DNA from: Physcomitrium patens
Lineage: Eukaryota > Streptophyta > Bryopsida > Funariales > Funariaceae
Length of the DNA stretch: 64,000 nt
Reading direction: 5' to 3'
Assembly: GCF_000002425.4 (NCBI RefSeq)
Contig: NC_037258.1
Location: 18,159,706 to 18,223,705 of the forward strand
The position numbers were made by a program, and so were the translations under genes. The stretch's first letter is position 1; every line of letters starts with the position of its first letter. The notes under the pieces are model-generated. The model was given only the letters and a program-made list of their open reading frames with translations, was not told the DNA's origin and did no database searches. Below, in pieces: positions 1 to 12,543 of this stretch.

Positions 1-2
1 GT

Positions 3-245
3 AATAAAAGAAAACACCACAATCACCAGGTCAATGTAGAAACCCCACAACCCACGACTGACTTTGCTGCGCCTTTTGGAAACATGCTCGATTGTCTCAA
101 TGGACGGTTTGAACATGATCTCAAGGAGCACGTAATACCCGCTTTCCTCACAATTGCTAAGAAATACATGGACTGCATGCACTTGTGCATCGGCAGAGAG
201 ACGCAGACACTTTCAATCTTCCATGGGTGTGACTGTGACTGAGAA
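3..245 (+). CDS. Possible 3' end of a gene cut by the window edge
   Basis: A frame open from base 3 to a TGA at 243-245 gives about 80 residues with a balanced composition: a basic and His/Asn-rich start, then a Leu/Phe/Cys-containing stretch ending HGCDCD. The first internal ATG is near base 90, but the frame runs off the left edge, so the start is probably outside the window or in an upstream exon. I recognise no domain. The antisense frame is also open here, so this may be chance. No adjacent gene supports it. Confidence 0.25.
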
Positions 246-2623
246 ATGGTGCCGAGTTGGCTTGGATTTACGCTCAGTGGTGTACTGGCCAAGAGTGGGG
301 GCGCGGTAGGTGGGAACACACCGCCACCATATTTAGTGGTGGCAGTTGCTTCACCTCGCACAAAAATGCCAGACTGTTAATTGGAACGTGGTTTTATGAA
401 CTGTCTCTCCACTGCTTCGTTGACATCTTCCATGACTTCCCGTCTCCGACAATGGGCCTCCTCATGAAGGAGAGAAGCCAAGTGGATATCATATGACTCA
501 CCTAGGGCGCCACTATGCCATAGACATATATTTGCAGGAGGAGGAAATGTTATTGCATTTGTGTTAATTGGGATATAACAACCATGACAAAGGTCATATC
601 ACGCATTCAAACCGGGTCTTCTGATCCAGTTTTAAAGTCTTTGTTAGTCTGGTGATTGTGGTGGTGGTGGCTTGGATTGCGTTTGGCTCCTGTCGAAACA
701 GCGAATTCGGATTCCGTTTCTGCAGGGAGACAAACGGTATGAAGCAAGTGGGGCCCTTGTCAAAACCAACTGCCAGAAATTTGTTTCACCCTGGGAACAG
801 TTTTTATGCCGCTTAGCAGAGTTTCAGCAGATAATTCGCCACCTTTGATTCGTAAACAAAACATGTGTGCCGCTTCAGTAGTCTATAATAGGACTGGAGA
901 TTGCTTGCCTGGTCCTGGAATTAAGTAATTTTGGGCAGGTGGATGGCTTGTGAGAAGTAAGGCTGGCCAAGAGATGCGCCTGCCAGATCATACATGATTT
1001 CATCCTCAGCCCCGTTTTCCCCTAATTTTGGTGCTGATGAGTATGAAAACCTTATTACTTTTCCGCATTTTGTATGAGAATTCCTGCTTTACAATTATAG
1101 AAGCATTTACCTATTATGCAAAACAAATTTTTGTCCTTTTTTTTTGTTCTTTTCCGAGGTGGATATCCATCACCACCGAAGCAACTTGGTGTTTGTATTC
1201 ATGATTGGTTACTCTTGTTGCTTGAGAAAACATAGAAATTGCTTACTTGCTTACTCCCATGAGATAAATGCACCCCAAAACATCTCTAATGAGTATGGTT
1301 GCTTACATATACAAATTTCGGTGTGTGTGACGTTCATATACAAAAACATAATTTTATTTTGCAAATTTCTTTTTAGTATAATTATAAAAAACTTGTGTTA
1401 AGTTACATTGTTGAACTCAAAGAAATTCCAGTTCTTGGTAAGTGCATTTTAACATATAAAAAGCTTGTATTCGGTTATTCTCCTCCAGTAACAATCATTT
1501 GCTTCTTCTTTTCTGTTTTTTCTTAATCCTACATCTTCTGGTCCAGGAGCTTGTCAGCTTAATTTACAACTTGAAAATTGTGGTCATTTCCGAATCTGGG
1601 CCAATCTTTTAGAGTCATTATGTACAACTTTGTTCAAAAAGCATAGTTTAAAAAACCTCAGGGAATATATTTCAACTTCATTTTAAACAAAATGTGGTTG
1701 AGCAGAAGTTGAAGTTATCATTGACAAATTTCCATCGTGGTCAAAGAGCCACGAGAGGGCGGCATTGAAAATTAATGAAGAAAAAACAACACGGAATCTC
1801 ATTTGATAATAATAAAAAGTTGCACCATAGTCTTGCTGTCGTTTATAGTCATTTTAATAGGGGACGAGGCCTTGATTTGTCATCTCAAGAAGTTATTCAC
1901 AAAACAAGGTGTCATTCAACAAATCGATTGCATGGTCAATCATCATCTTAATTTGTAATAGTTGTGCCTTTCCACCAAAACTTTTGATTTTCAAGAGACT
2001 GGTTTAGTATTATAATAACAATTACAATAATACACACAACAGAGTATAAGGTATTACAACTTGAAGGAAAATTTTCTGGCTACTTTGCCATATCAGCATA
2101 TTATTCTTTCTACCCACATGAAATTATAACAACAAAATTTACAATCGATTCCAATGTATTTGAAAAACCAGGAAATTAATGCTCTACATATAACAGAAGA
2201 ACCGAAAAGTCCTTGGACTTTGACCTTCTTTGGCTGATAGATGGGTTTACCCCTAAGTAAGTACTGTGTCGAATCTATAAATAATCCCACAGTACATATA
2301 CAGAGAGAAATAAAATTTTAAAAATAAGAAAAATATGAAAAGAAGTAAGATAGATCTGTAAAATAATGTGGACTTATTTGCAAAGTCCTAGAAATTCTTG
2401 AAAAGGACGTAACATACTTTTCTTCCACTGTTGTGAAGATTTTTTTTTCGAGCACTTGGTTATCTCGATTTCTTTGCAACCTTTGAATCCGAACATGGTC
2501 ACATCTTTTCCCTCTTTTTTTTTTAATTGCTTCTTCTTCAAGCTGTAGAAAAGAAATTTCCGTGTAATTTTGCACACACAGGAGTAACACACATGTCTAA
2601 AAACCCTTCCTTTTTCACATACT
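246..2623. other. Low-copy intergenic DNA, no gene seen
   Basis: Mixed-composition DNA without recognisable coding or transposon homology. Only short open frames occur, and none has protein-like features. From about 1000 the sequence becomes AT-rich. It probably serves as distal upstream DNA of the NAC gene. Confidence 0.5.
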
Positions 2624-2631
2624 TATAAATA
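2624..2631 (+). promoter_or_regulatory. TATA box, candidate core promoter of the NAC gene
   Basis: TATAAATA followed by GGGC is a textbook plant TATA box. AT-rich DNA lies upstream and a GC-richer, pyrimidine-rich leader lies downstream, so transcription probably starts about 25-35 bases later, near 2655-2665. The next protein-coding start on this strand is the NAC ATG at 4923. The promoter is therefore assigned to that gene by position only; a nearer promoter could exist. Confidence 0.4.
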
Positions 2632-2654
2632 GGGCTTCACCTTGCAGTACAAGG

Positions 2655-4922
2655 CGAGAAGATTCCAAGCCTCTTTCACACTGGGTGAGGGAAAACAAAG
2701 GTCTCGGAAAGGTTTCACATTCTCTCATCACCCTCTCACTTAGATTGCAAGGCATGAGATTTCGAGTCGTCCGGTCGAAGAAAAACCAAAGAATCTAGAT
2801 CCCCAATTGCAAACACGTCCTCTAATACTCTTCTCAGATTACCCCACAATTTTTTTCCAGAGTGATAATTTCCCAGGTGATATCAAAGCACATGATATCA
2901 CCTGCCTTGTACAGAGACGGCTATTATAGTAGAAGCGATTACATGTGCGCCAATATAGCGTACATTCTCGTAGGGTGGGCTACCATTTTGTCAGTCGTCA
3001 TCATCACCGCCAACGACCATCGATTGACGGCTCAGGATTAAACTACCAATTCGGGCGTCTCTTCAAAATTGCAAAACAAATGAATAATTTCATTTAGCGA
3101 GAAAAACTCGCTCCGTGGGCGGTCAGTTACCATCCATTTGTCTTGATCAACTACCGCAGGAAAATGTTGCGTTTGTAAGCGGCAACGGATGTAAATTCCT
3201 GGGGTTGGTTTCTCACCGCGCCTACTTCCCCAAATGCCTGTGTCTCCCTCACAGAAGCTATCAGCGTAGCCAGATTTTTTGGTATTAAAAGCAGTGTTAG
3301 CATCCAGTAACCCTGAGCGGGTGATGTGGCTCAAGTGGAAGCGGGAGAGAAGGTTCGTTTAGGGGTGAAGCTAGGAAAGGAACTGTTTTCTCAGCCGCCA
3401 GTGGGTGAGGGGCAATCCGGGCCAAGACTTTTGCGCCATCTCCTGAAAGGTGGGTACTAGGATGGACGAAGCCACTGCACAAAACCCCACCCACAATCGT
3501 CCAACATGATGTTTTCCTTCGTCACCCGGTTTCTGCCGTTTTCTACCTCCGCTACCTCTGCACCTGTTCGTCTACAATAAACCCGTCGTCAGTCTTTGTC
3601 TAGTTGCTGTTGTTGTGTTCCTCCTCTTGTAACATCCTCTTTGGTACGGAAGTCAAGCTGTATCACACCTATTGCGTCTTGCTGAGGTGCAATCGGATCA
3701 TGCATGCGATGCTCCCCATGATCTAAATAGGCTTGTATCAAAAACCTCCTGGTTCCTCTCTCTTATGGGGAAGTTCTGATTTTTCCGCTAGTGTCGAAGA
3801 ACATTTGTTGATCGATTCAATCTAGCTGTCTGCAACCTCCTAGCCACCGTCAGCCGTGTGCCTGGTTGCAATTATATTGGTAAGGCCTCAGATCACATCT
3901 GGGGTTGCTTACACATCTTGCTTGTGAAGTCTGAGTGCTAATCAAACTCTGAGTGCTTCCGGTGGTCGCAGTGAGGACATAACTGATAAAACATCAGCTT
4001 GTAAGACGATGCGGTGCGGAAGATCCATTCAGTTGACGACGATTTATGGTTTGTGTGAGATGCATAGACACGTTGCAGAATCTGTTGTCGGGTGACTGAT
4101 AGCCATCGTTTTGATCAGTGTTGAATGTTGATATACCTTTTGCAGGACCTCAAACTTTCGTGAGATGCCCGCGCTCATACCTTTCTAATCATCCGCGGGG
4201 TTTTTACTTCAAGAAACTGGAGAAATTAGAGTTTAGAGAGAGGACATTGGTCATGCGAGTTACAATCGCACCTGATCTTCGGTATTCTGTGCAATCGAAG
4301 TCCCACAATTCCGAAAGCCGTAGTATAGAAACTTTGTGTGTCAACTAATGTGATCCCTCCCTCCAAATAGGTTACGCAAGTACTCTCAATATTTGCAGTT
4401 GTAGTAGTATATGATCTAATCGGGCACGTAAAGCTGTGCTCATTTCCTCTCTTCAGGCCTAAGCCACAGTTGCTTGTTCTTTCATAGAAGCGTTTGTGGG
4501 GTAAGCTCTAGCAAGTACCGCGCTGGGTGAGTGACCTTCTGTCGTTAGGTCTGAATCTTGCAGCTTGCGTATCTATCGCTAAATCGCTCCCGGTGACTCT
4601 GTGCTCATTCTCTCGTGATTCACTTTACTTTTGGCACGTTTAGCAAGTTCTGCCAGTTTCCTAAGGATCTCGTCATTCTATGTGCCGATCCTACGGTTGG
4701 TCCGTCTCCCTGTGAGGTCCCACAACTTCGTCAGCCTCGCGTCACAAGCAGATTTCTTGTGCGAGTTCTCCACCTGATCATCGACGAACAGTTCTTGGTT
4801 CTATCTGGTTCACTCATCAGACAGACGCTTTAATCTCTCAAATCATTACCCGAGAAAGCTACCACTCCACCTTGATATTCAACCCAAGGATTATCTGTAC
4901 AAACAGCATTCCTGTGAAAAGT
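2655..4922 (+). other. Likely long 5' leader / upstream region of the NAC gene
   Basis: About 2.3 kb between the TATA box and the NAC ATG, of higher GC than the surrounding intergenic DNA. It is rich in pyrimidine tracts and has several short upstream ATG frames, the longest 60-100 codons, none resembling a known protein. Long, often intron-containing 5' leaders are common for moss and other plant transcription-factor genes, so one or more leader introns are plausible. I cannot place splice sites with confidence. Confidence 0.3.
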
Positions 4923-6532
4923 ATGTGCAACGGCAAGAACACCATCGAGATGCAGCAAGATTCCAACCTTGAACTTCCGCCGGGGTTTCGCTTTCATCCT
5001 ACAGACGATGAGCTTGTGAGCTTCTACCTGGTCCGGAAGATTAGCAACCCTCAAGTCGTTGTGAAGACGATTCCAAACGTGGACCTCAACAAGTGCGAGC
5101 CTTGGGATCTTCCAGGTATTTTTTTCTTTTCGCATTATCCTTCAGAACATTTGGTGTAGACCTAACAATTGTGTTATTCGTGTAGTAGGAAACCTGATAC
5201 GAAATTTAGTGTAAGATTCGCATGATCTACAGAATGCTTTATTTGTGGGATAAAGCTGCTCCGTCTCGATGATTTTGCAGATAAGGCCAAGGTTGGAGAG
5301 AAGGAATGGTACTTCTTCAGTCTGCGTGACCGAAAATACCCAACCGGCCAGCGAACTAACAGAGCCACTGATAAGGGATACTGGAAAGCCACAGGCAAAG
5401 ACAGGGATGTCATGAATTCTGGCACCCATTGTCTGGTGGGCATGAAGAAGACTTTGGTGTTCTACATGGGCCGCGCGCCAAAGGGCTTGAAAACTAACTG
5501 GATCATGCACGAATATCGCCTGGGGAGTGACTCCAGCAACCACTTCAACGGCCAACAATCCCACCGATACAAGGTTTGTCCTCGTCGTCCTTCTTCTTCT
5601 TCTTCTTCTTCTTCCTGTTTTTTTTTTTTTTTTTTTTTTTTTTCTGTGATGTTGTCATAAGCCGGTTTTTGCAGCAAACACTTGCTAGATTTGTTTTTAG
5701 CTTCTGTGTGCTACTTCCCAGAATCCTTTCAACATGAGACTGAAAGTTCAGCGGTTCAATGATGCAGAATAACGAATGGGTGGTCTGCCGAGTCTTCCAG
5801 AAGACGGGTGGCAGCAAGACGCTCGGTCTTAGCTCCACTGATAAGGCATCTTACCAACCAGCTGCTCACTTGCATTACGCGCTTCCTGGCAATCACCGCG
5901 ACAGCTCGCCGAACCCTACTGTAACCGACTCGGACGATGGAGACACATGCACTGCTGCCGAGTCCTGCCACAACTCTCAGGATAGCTATCTAGATGCCGG
6001 TGTCTATGTTGCTCAAATGTTGACGCAAGGGGACGTCACGTCCGTCGGAGCACCTCAATGGGCTGCACCAGGGTCGGTTCCAATGGCTACCCCTGTAATG
6101 GACATCCAGCCTCACAACACTATGAAGGAGTCCTATTACAACCATCAGAACGGCGCAAACATGTCAATGCTATTCTCTCCACCTCCTCAGAACATGGTGA
6201 GCTATCCCCTGATCCCCCACATCGGCAACCGCATGCGGCCCAAGCAGGAACCATTCTACCCCACGACCTGTGCAGGAGAGGATGAAGCAGAAAGCAGCCA
6301 GAAGTTGAATAAACTCGACTACGCATGGACTGGTGACGTGCTCAACCCAGAGTACTACCCTTGCGACAGTCCCTTGACTCCATTGCAGTCAATCGTTGGG
6401 GAGAGCGGCCAAACTTCGTCCTGTCTTACGGATGGGAATGCACTCCATAACCGTGCCTTTAGAGGCAGCTTTTCTGGATTTCAGGAGATGGCTGGACCCA
6501 TCGAATTGACGACGCAAGAATGGGCTTACTGA
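4923..6532 (+). CDS. NAC domain transcription factor, NAM/CUC-like
   Basis: Plant-specific NAC transcription factor, expected to bind DNA in the nucleus as a dimer. Three exons are read as 4923-5115, 5281-5573 and 5768-6532, giving 416 residues. Introns begin GT and end AG, and frame is kept (phase 1, then phase 0). The NAC domain covers residues 18-174. Subdomain A starts [14 protein letters not shown] (18-31). Subdomains C/D contain [20 protein letters not shown] (80-99) and [17 protein letters not shown] ends near 145, and [11 protein letters not shown] (164-174) starts exon 3. The intron inside subdomain B/C and the one before NEWVV are usual for the family. The 240-residue C-terminus is rich in Ser, Asn, Gln and Pro, as in NAC activation regions, and ends TTQEWAY. 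ATG 4923 is the first in-frame ATG; 4950 (MQQDSN) is an alternative. The exon 3 acceptor could instead lie at about 5746, adding seven residues. The family is certain; the exact clade is not. Confidence 0.93.
5589..5643 (+). repeat. (TTC)n and poly-T microsatellite in NAC intron 2
   Basis: Eight TTC units (5591-5614) are followed by an uninterrupted T run at 5618-5643, inside intron 2 about 20 bases after the donor. The tract probably varies in length between individuals. It is not next to the 3' splice site, so it is not the ordinary polypyrimidine tract. Confidence 0.9.
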
Positions 6533-8800
6533 GTAGCCGCTGCATTCGAGCTTCAGGGTTGCCGTTTTGTGCTTGTTATTAAGGTCCGCCTTGCCTCAGT
6601 TGGGTCAACATACTGTACAAAGCATACACACAGAGGATTGATTAACATTTTGAATGTAAATTGAATGCTGGGATTGGTCAGACCATAGTTTCCATATTGG
6701 TGTACATTATGGTTTCTAGGCAAGCAGCACCTATTAAAAGCTGCTATTGTCTGACTACTCGCTTGGACAACAACGACCGACCTTCAAAAGGTTTTGGTTA
6801 CACATTGGCAACAGATTTTGTGTCGAAAGAATGACGAAGGGTATCAATTCCGGACCTGCAGCTTGGTGATTAATCCAACGTCCTTCAAGTGGAGAAGCAA
6901 GGATCCGGTGTTCATCGTGCACTCCGGAACTGATCTTCATCCTGTTGCTTACATTGTAGACCGGCTTGCCTCTGTAACTTCATAAACATCGACAAGGAGC
7001 TCGCCATCTTGCAGCAGTTCATATGAACTGGGCCTAGGTTGTCCACAATTTAGTTGTAAGATTTTCAGGTATTCATAGGCATGATTGATTGAGCATCGGC
7101 TTGCCAGATCGATGGAACCGAAGAGTAGGACGTTAGTGCCTTGTATTGTAAGGCAAAGGAAACATGTTCATACATAAATTGCTTTGTGTGCATGTAGCCA
7201 AGTTGCAAACATGGCTTAGTTAAACGCAAGAGTACATCTATAAATTAGTTGTGATTGATTAATTCTTGAATGTCTCCTTTATGAATGGAAAATTAAAATA
7301 TTATCGGTTGATTCCATACATCACGCGTCCGCTGTACCAGACTCTTCACGAAAACTAGACGATGATGTTGTTCCCAATTTTCAAGTCAATTCACTCTATT
7401 TCATTCAAGGCTAAAGCTGCGCAGAACGTAGCGCTCTGCATCAGAGTCAGGTTATGTTGTAGATTATTTGCGAAGCATTTGTGCACTAATTACTACAGTT
7501 CGTGAGGAGATTTTCTCTTGTGATGATCTTAGCTGTACGGAGAGAGGAATAACATCAACATGTGCCTCTTGGGGGAGTCGCCCACAACTTGGCAACTAGC
7601 CACGACTCGCCGCTTGGACTACTGTGGCAGCAACTGGTGTGGCATCAGCTTGGGTTTGATTATTCCCTTCAGTTAGCTTCTGTGCTGTCACAAGTGGTCC
7701 AGATATTTAAGTTGATCTGCACCCTGTCCGTCAACTTGATAGTTCTCACGACTCACTATGCACATATCCTGCTGAGAAAGTGCACCTCAGAATCAGATGA
7801 AACTTAGAAAGTGGGGGGCAAGCTTCGTGCTATAGAAAAAATTCGATCTCTTGTCACTCGAAGAACAATGAAGCAAAGTCAGTTTAGGACTTTTAGTCTC
7901 AATGCAGATTCTTACAGTTTTTTTTTTTCTAGTTGATCTTATGGGGTTGCTGGATCAATGCGATGAATCTACATTTGTTTGAACGCCTAGTTTTGGCAGT
8001 TAGTGGGTGTCCGGCGTAAATATCATGCCATTTGAAGTCGCACCTTAAGTAATAGACCAGGCTGTGAAATTCTTTCCTGCAGAGTTTCTTGCTGTGCAAG
8101 AGATGTGAGATTCTATTATTAGACTCATATGTAGTTTCTCGTTAGCCACGTTTTCTTCTCAAGGAAGCATTTCCAAACACCATGCTATGCTAAGAAGTAG
8201 AGCTTCCGGCAGACATTGCTGCTCTTCAGACGATAATCAAGGCACAGACACTGGTGGGGACGGTTCCCATGAACTTAATTGCATAAGTCCAACTAAGCCT
8301 ATGAAGCCTTCCTTGAGTACACCTGGAGCAGATTCTCATATTAATGCACCACAATTTTTTATCTTATTTCACTTCTCATTTCGTGCAATCAACTGGAAAG
8401 CAATGATAGTTTCCAGAGAACACCAGAGAACACTGCACAATTGTCAATGTTGTCACGACTCTTTGTTATGTAATTCTTAAAGCACTCAATTTTTTGGTAC
8501 ATATATACATACACACATTAATATTGAAACTAATTCAATGAGTGTATGGGCATTTGAACATCATTTGTGGACAAAGCATGTAAGGTCATAGAGGAACAGT
8601 GAATATGACAATATTTACTATAAGGTGCCACTTAGGACAGCATGCCCACTAAGTGAAAACAGCCTGCAGGAATAACCATTTTATAATATTCACATAATTT
8701 GGGTTGAAGTATGTCCATCAAAACTCCCAAAAAAAAAATCATGTTTTAAATCCTGATGTACTCCAGAAGTTGCAGCGTTTTTTTTTTTCACATGTTTATG
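6533..8800. other. NAC 3' flank and intergenic DNA, no gene recognised
   Basis: The first few hundred bases are presumably NAC 3' UTR. The rest has short frames at 6794-6985, 7562-7807 and 8187-8480, up to 97 codons, without motifs I recognise. Composition falls steadily towards AT. No tRNA, transposon or hairpin stood out. Confidence 0.4.
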
Positions 8801-9977
8801 TTTATTTGCAAGCAAACTTGTTGGACCAGAATTGCCAAGTTGGCTGAATTTGTAATAATAAAAAATGTTTGTGACATGGAATCATTTACAAACTTGTGAG
8901 CAAACTTCTCATAGACAACCCTTTAAAATACCATACAAAGACCCACCTATAATTTCCAATATACATTCCATGCACATAATAAATTATCATGTAATTAAAA
9001 TAACAAGTTTAAAGAGTATTGTTGGACATGTAGACTTTAAGTTATCAATACCATATACTAACATATTTAAGTCTAGGTAAAATCTGTAACTTACATTTTC
9101 ATTAAATACATCATGATGTTTTGATTAATGATGTATTTAATGAAAATTTATATTTTTTTATTAATTTTGATCAAACTTGAAAATTTCTTAAAAATTCAAG
9201 TTTATGAATCACTTATTATTTTGAATTTTTATATAATTGGACTAAAAATCTAAAATATAGAAGAAATAATTAAAATAAATCCATATTTTTTTACATTTAG
9301 TTATTATGTATTAATTTGTAGACTCTAATTTTTTGTTGTAAGTAAAGAAAAATAAAATTTTCAAATATTTTTTTTTTATATAAAAGCAAAGAGGTTATTT
9401 TAAAAAGAAAATAATTGTAAAATATATTATGGCTATGGCTGAAATTTTTCAAAGATCTTCTTTCGAATTTGTTACTTTTATTTATTAAATATATTAATAC
9501 AAGATCTTATAATTTTAAAATTATGTTAAAATTTTAAAAATTAATGTATATATATATATATATGTTTGAAAATAAATCATTCAAATTTATTTTATTTTAA
9601 AATAATTAAATAAATTACAAAAATAAATTAGTATGAAAAACAATTAAATTTCTAAAGTCATTATATTTGTATTAATTTATAATTTAAAGTATAATATATT
9701 TAAAAAAAATTAATTTTTTTATAGTTATGTATTGTATTTTTGAATAATTAGTATAAATAGAGTATGATAGGCTTAAATGTCATTAATAGTTGTTTGATGG
9801 AGATTGTAATGTCAAGGATGTTAGATACAAAAATTATATGTATGTTTAATAAAATTTTAACAAAGTAGTATTATTGTAAATTTATTTTTTTTGAACATGT
9901 GTGACTTTGTGTTATTAATTTGTAGCAATGGTATTATTTTTTATTAGTTTTTTATCAATATAATATACTTTCTAATG
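8801..9977. other. AT-rich intergenic DNA
   Basis: Very AT-rich sequence with homopolymer runs and an (AT)n tract near 9547-9562. No coding remnant was identified. It marks the start of the repeat-dominated region that ends near the H4 promoter. Confidence 0.5.
9095..9147. repeat. 20-bp perfect inverted repeat (hairpin)
   Basis: ATTTTCATTAAATACATCAT (9095-9114) and its exact reverse complement (9128-9147) flank a 13-base loop. The stem is longer than expected by chance even in AT-rich DNA. It could be the fused tips of a small inverted-repeat element or a foldback remnant. No target duplication was identified. Confidence 0.8.
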
Positions 9978-10250
9978 TGACAAATAAATAGAGGATTCTA
10001 TTGTTGAAGAATAGAAGTATAATAATGTAAATACAAGGTGCTTACCACTCAAGTAACAAGAATATACAAGAATTAGAAATAGCTAAAATGATGAGTCTTG
10101 AGTTTAAGTTCTTATACTTCTAGTATATTGTCTAATTGCATGAACTTTCGAGTGTAAAAATATTAACATTTAAAATATTTAAAGATATCTAGTTGATATG
10201 TAAATACTAAGTTTATTAGGCTACATGGTAGCTTGATAAGCTATAATATC
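9978..10250 (-). repeat. Copia 3' LTR (left)
   Basis: Aligns with 14744-15008 over shared blocks such as AATGTAAATA, the region around AGAATA-ACA-GAA, and TTGTCTAA followed by a TGAACTTT block. It starts TG. The right end is placed loosely near the TATAACACC at 10250. Confidence 0.55.
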
Positions 10251-10680
10251 TATAACACCAAAAATGGCTAATAATATCATTAGTATATTGCAACTATAAT
10301 TTTTCATCAAACAATGCAATGTCCACTGCTCATATTATATTATTTCTAATACAATTTATTTACTCTATTAATAATTCTACTAAATAATCTATGAAACTAA
10401 GTTCATTGCATAAGATCCATTATTTTTTTACATTTATGATATTTCTCATAAATTAGATATTTTTTCAAAACATTTGCAACTATGTCTTCAATCTTAAAAA
10501 AGATTAAACTGATAATGTTGTTTTTAATCTTCTACAAATAAAGTAATGCTAGATTTTAACATACTTAATCTAAGAGCAGAATATAGAATTCTTTGAAAAA
10601 CAATAAAACCCTGGTTGTTACTAAAATTAATCATAGGACTATTTTGCAAAAATTTAATGTCTTTAAATAAACCTTTGAAG

Positions 10681-10773
10681 CCAAATTGCTTCTTTTTTTA
10701 TATAAGTAATTATCATATAGTCTAGTTTGGTAGTAAACAATGCAAATGTTGGTTCTTTTTTACTATTCCAATT
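10681..10773 (-). pseudogene. Copia RNase H remnant
   Basis: The minus-strand translation contains NWNSKKEPTFALFTTKLDY, followed by a stretch ending KKEAIW. This matches the conserved copia RNase H motif (W-x-SKKQ-TVALSSTEAEY ... EAIW), which normally lies just before the 3' LTR. That is its position here, about 430 bases from the left LTR. The catalytic segment has drifted: SSTEAEY reads TTKLDY, so it is not functional. Confidence 0.75.
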
Positions 10774-11113
10774 GATTGTGTTATTAGCCAACAAAAACAT
10801 ATAATTTGTATTGCAATTTTTAACTACTTCTAAACTCAAGAAACTTCCACCATACTAAAACACATGCTTTGATATATCTTGTAAATATTAAAATATATGT
10901 TTTATGGCTATCCTATATTATGTTTTAAGATTTTCTATGTATTAGATAATAATTCCTATTAGATACAAAAAATTGGCCCAAGTACTTATCATTGTGTAGA
11001 CCAAATTTTCAAATATATTTTGGTATAGAATTCCTTCATTGTTTCAACATCCTTAGGAATTTGTGAATTTAGATTTCTTAATAATTTTCTCTTAGAATCC
11101 AAAGATATAATAA

Positions 11114-11115
<2 letters not shown>

Positions 11116-11152
<37 letters not shown>
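11116..11152. repeat. (AT)n microsatellite
   Basis: An uninterrupted AT dinucleotide run of about 37 bases inside the copia remnant. Similar runs lie at 14572-14620, 16515-16542 and 16581-16603. Confidence 0.9.
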
Positions 11153-11155
<3 letters not shown>

Positions 11156-12300
11156 ATTAAAATAAATTTTATAAGTCCTTTGCTTTCTCATAATTTGTAC
11201 GCCTAAGATAAAATAGAATTCTTCAAATCCTTCATTTCATGCCTTAAAAGATTGCTTGAACTTATTATAGTTTTAGAGAGTTTACACACCAAGTATTTTT
11301 CATCCACTCATATAATCTTATAGTTAGTCTCTGTCTCTCTCTCTCTCTATATATATTTTTCATATTGAAGATATAAAAGACTTAAAAGAAACCAAAGTTG
11401 TTATTGATTTATCAATTATTGATTGTTATTCTAATAGATGTATTTGTGCATGCATAATTATTGATCAAGGTGAAAATAGATGCAGGCTTAAAAATAGATA
11501 TAGAGCCTTATATTTTTTTATTGAATGCATGAACTTGTATTTGAATCTTCTAATTAAATATTAGGATTTAATAATTTTTTATTGTGGAACTTGGTAATTT
11601 TCTAATTCTTCCATTACATCTTTATTATTGCTTTTGGATTTTAATAAAGAGCCAATAGGATCTATCTTCATTATAGCATCTTAAAAATTATTAATAGAAA
11701 TCCTTCACATCCAATTTTTTGCTAAAAATATTCACAGTCAGCGGACTTAACATTTTGTCTCTTAATAATAGAGCTATTTTTAATGTCATATAAATATAAG
11801 CACTTAATATTCTCAACATTTCAATGAATATATATTTTTTATATTTAGCTTCAATCTTTGTGTATTTTTATTTGTAATATGTATACATGCATCACATTAA
11901 AAAATACCAAGAAGTTAAATCAAAGGTTTTATACTTAATCAAACTTTTTAGAATGTTTTTCCTTCCTTAGATATATTAGAAGCTTGATTAAAGATATTTA
12001 TTTCTTTGTTAATGGCATTTTTTTAATATACATTTAAAAGCTATGTATATTATAGAATGCATCTTATACTAGCAAAAAAAAATTCTAATTCTTGTATTTT
12101 ACAACTATATTTAGGTGAAGCATATAAGATGCTAAAAATTATTGTTTAATATTATATTGATTGAATTTTTTTTAAAAGCCTTAAATATAACATTAAAGCC
12201 ATTATTACTGCATAATTTTTAAATTTTTAAGTCTATTTTTTCTCTAGTATAGCTTTAAAAATCATAATATTATCCAAGACTTTTGACTTTTGATTCATAA

Positions 12301-12412
12301 AATATATATAAGTCTTTTTTGAAAAATCATCAATAAAAGTAACAAAAACAAATCTATAAAATATTGTATGCATAGAGCCATTTATATTGGAATATATCAA
12401 TTTCAAGAATTA
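12301..12412 (-). pseudogene. Copia integrase remnant
   Basis: The minus-strand translation reads LKLIYSNINGSMHT, six residues on FVFVTFIDDFSKKTYIYF. This is the copia integrase core (LEL-H-D-x-GPM ... YFVTFIDDFSRKTWVYFL) with the second catalytic Asp region retained as FIDDFS. The first catalytic Asp of HTDL has become Asn (YSNI). No stop falls in this stretch, but the flanks are full of them. It fixes the element as Ty1/copia and its direction as minus. Confidence 0.85.
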
Positions 12413-12543
12413 ACTTACATAACTACCTCTTTTTGGTAAAAATGCATCACAAAGATATTTTCTATAAAACCATCTTTTAAAAAACTCTAACTTTGTGTAC
12501 TTATTCAAGTCTAAATGAATAATATTTTTCATAGATATATTAA

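Noticed and set aside
5142..5838. Antisense frames over NAC exons 2-3 and the poly-T tract
   Set aside because: They are shadows of the NAC exons and of the TTC/T microsatellite (poly-Lys/Glu).
5759..6532. miR164 target site in the NAC gene
   Set aside because: No sequence resembling the known target of NAM/CUC genes was seen in exon 3.
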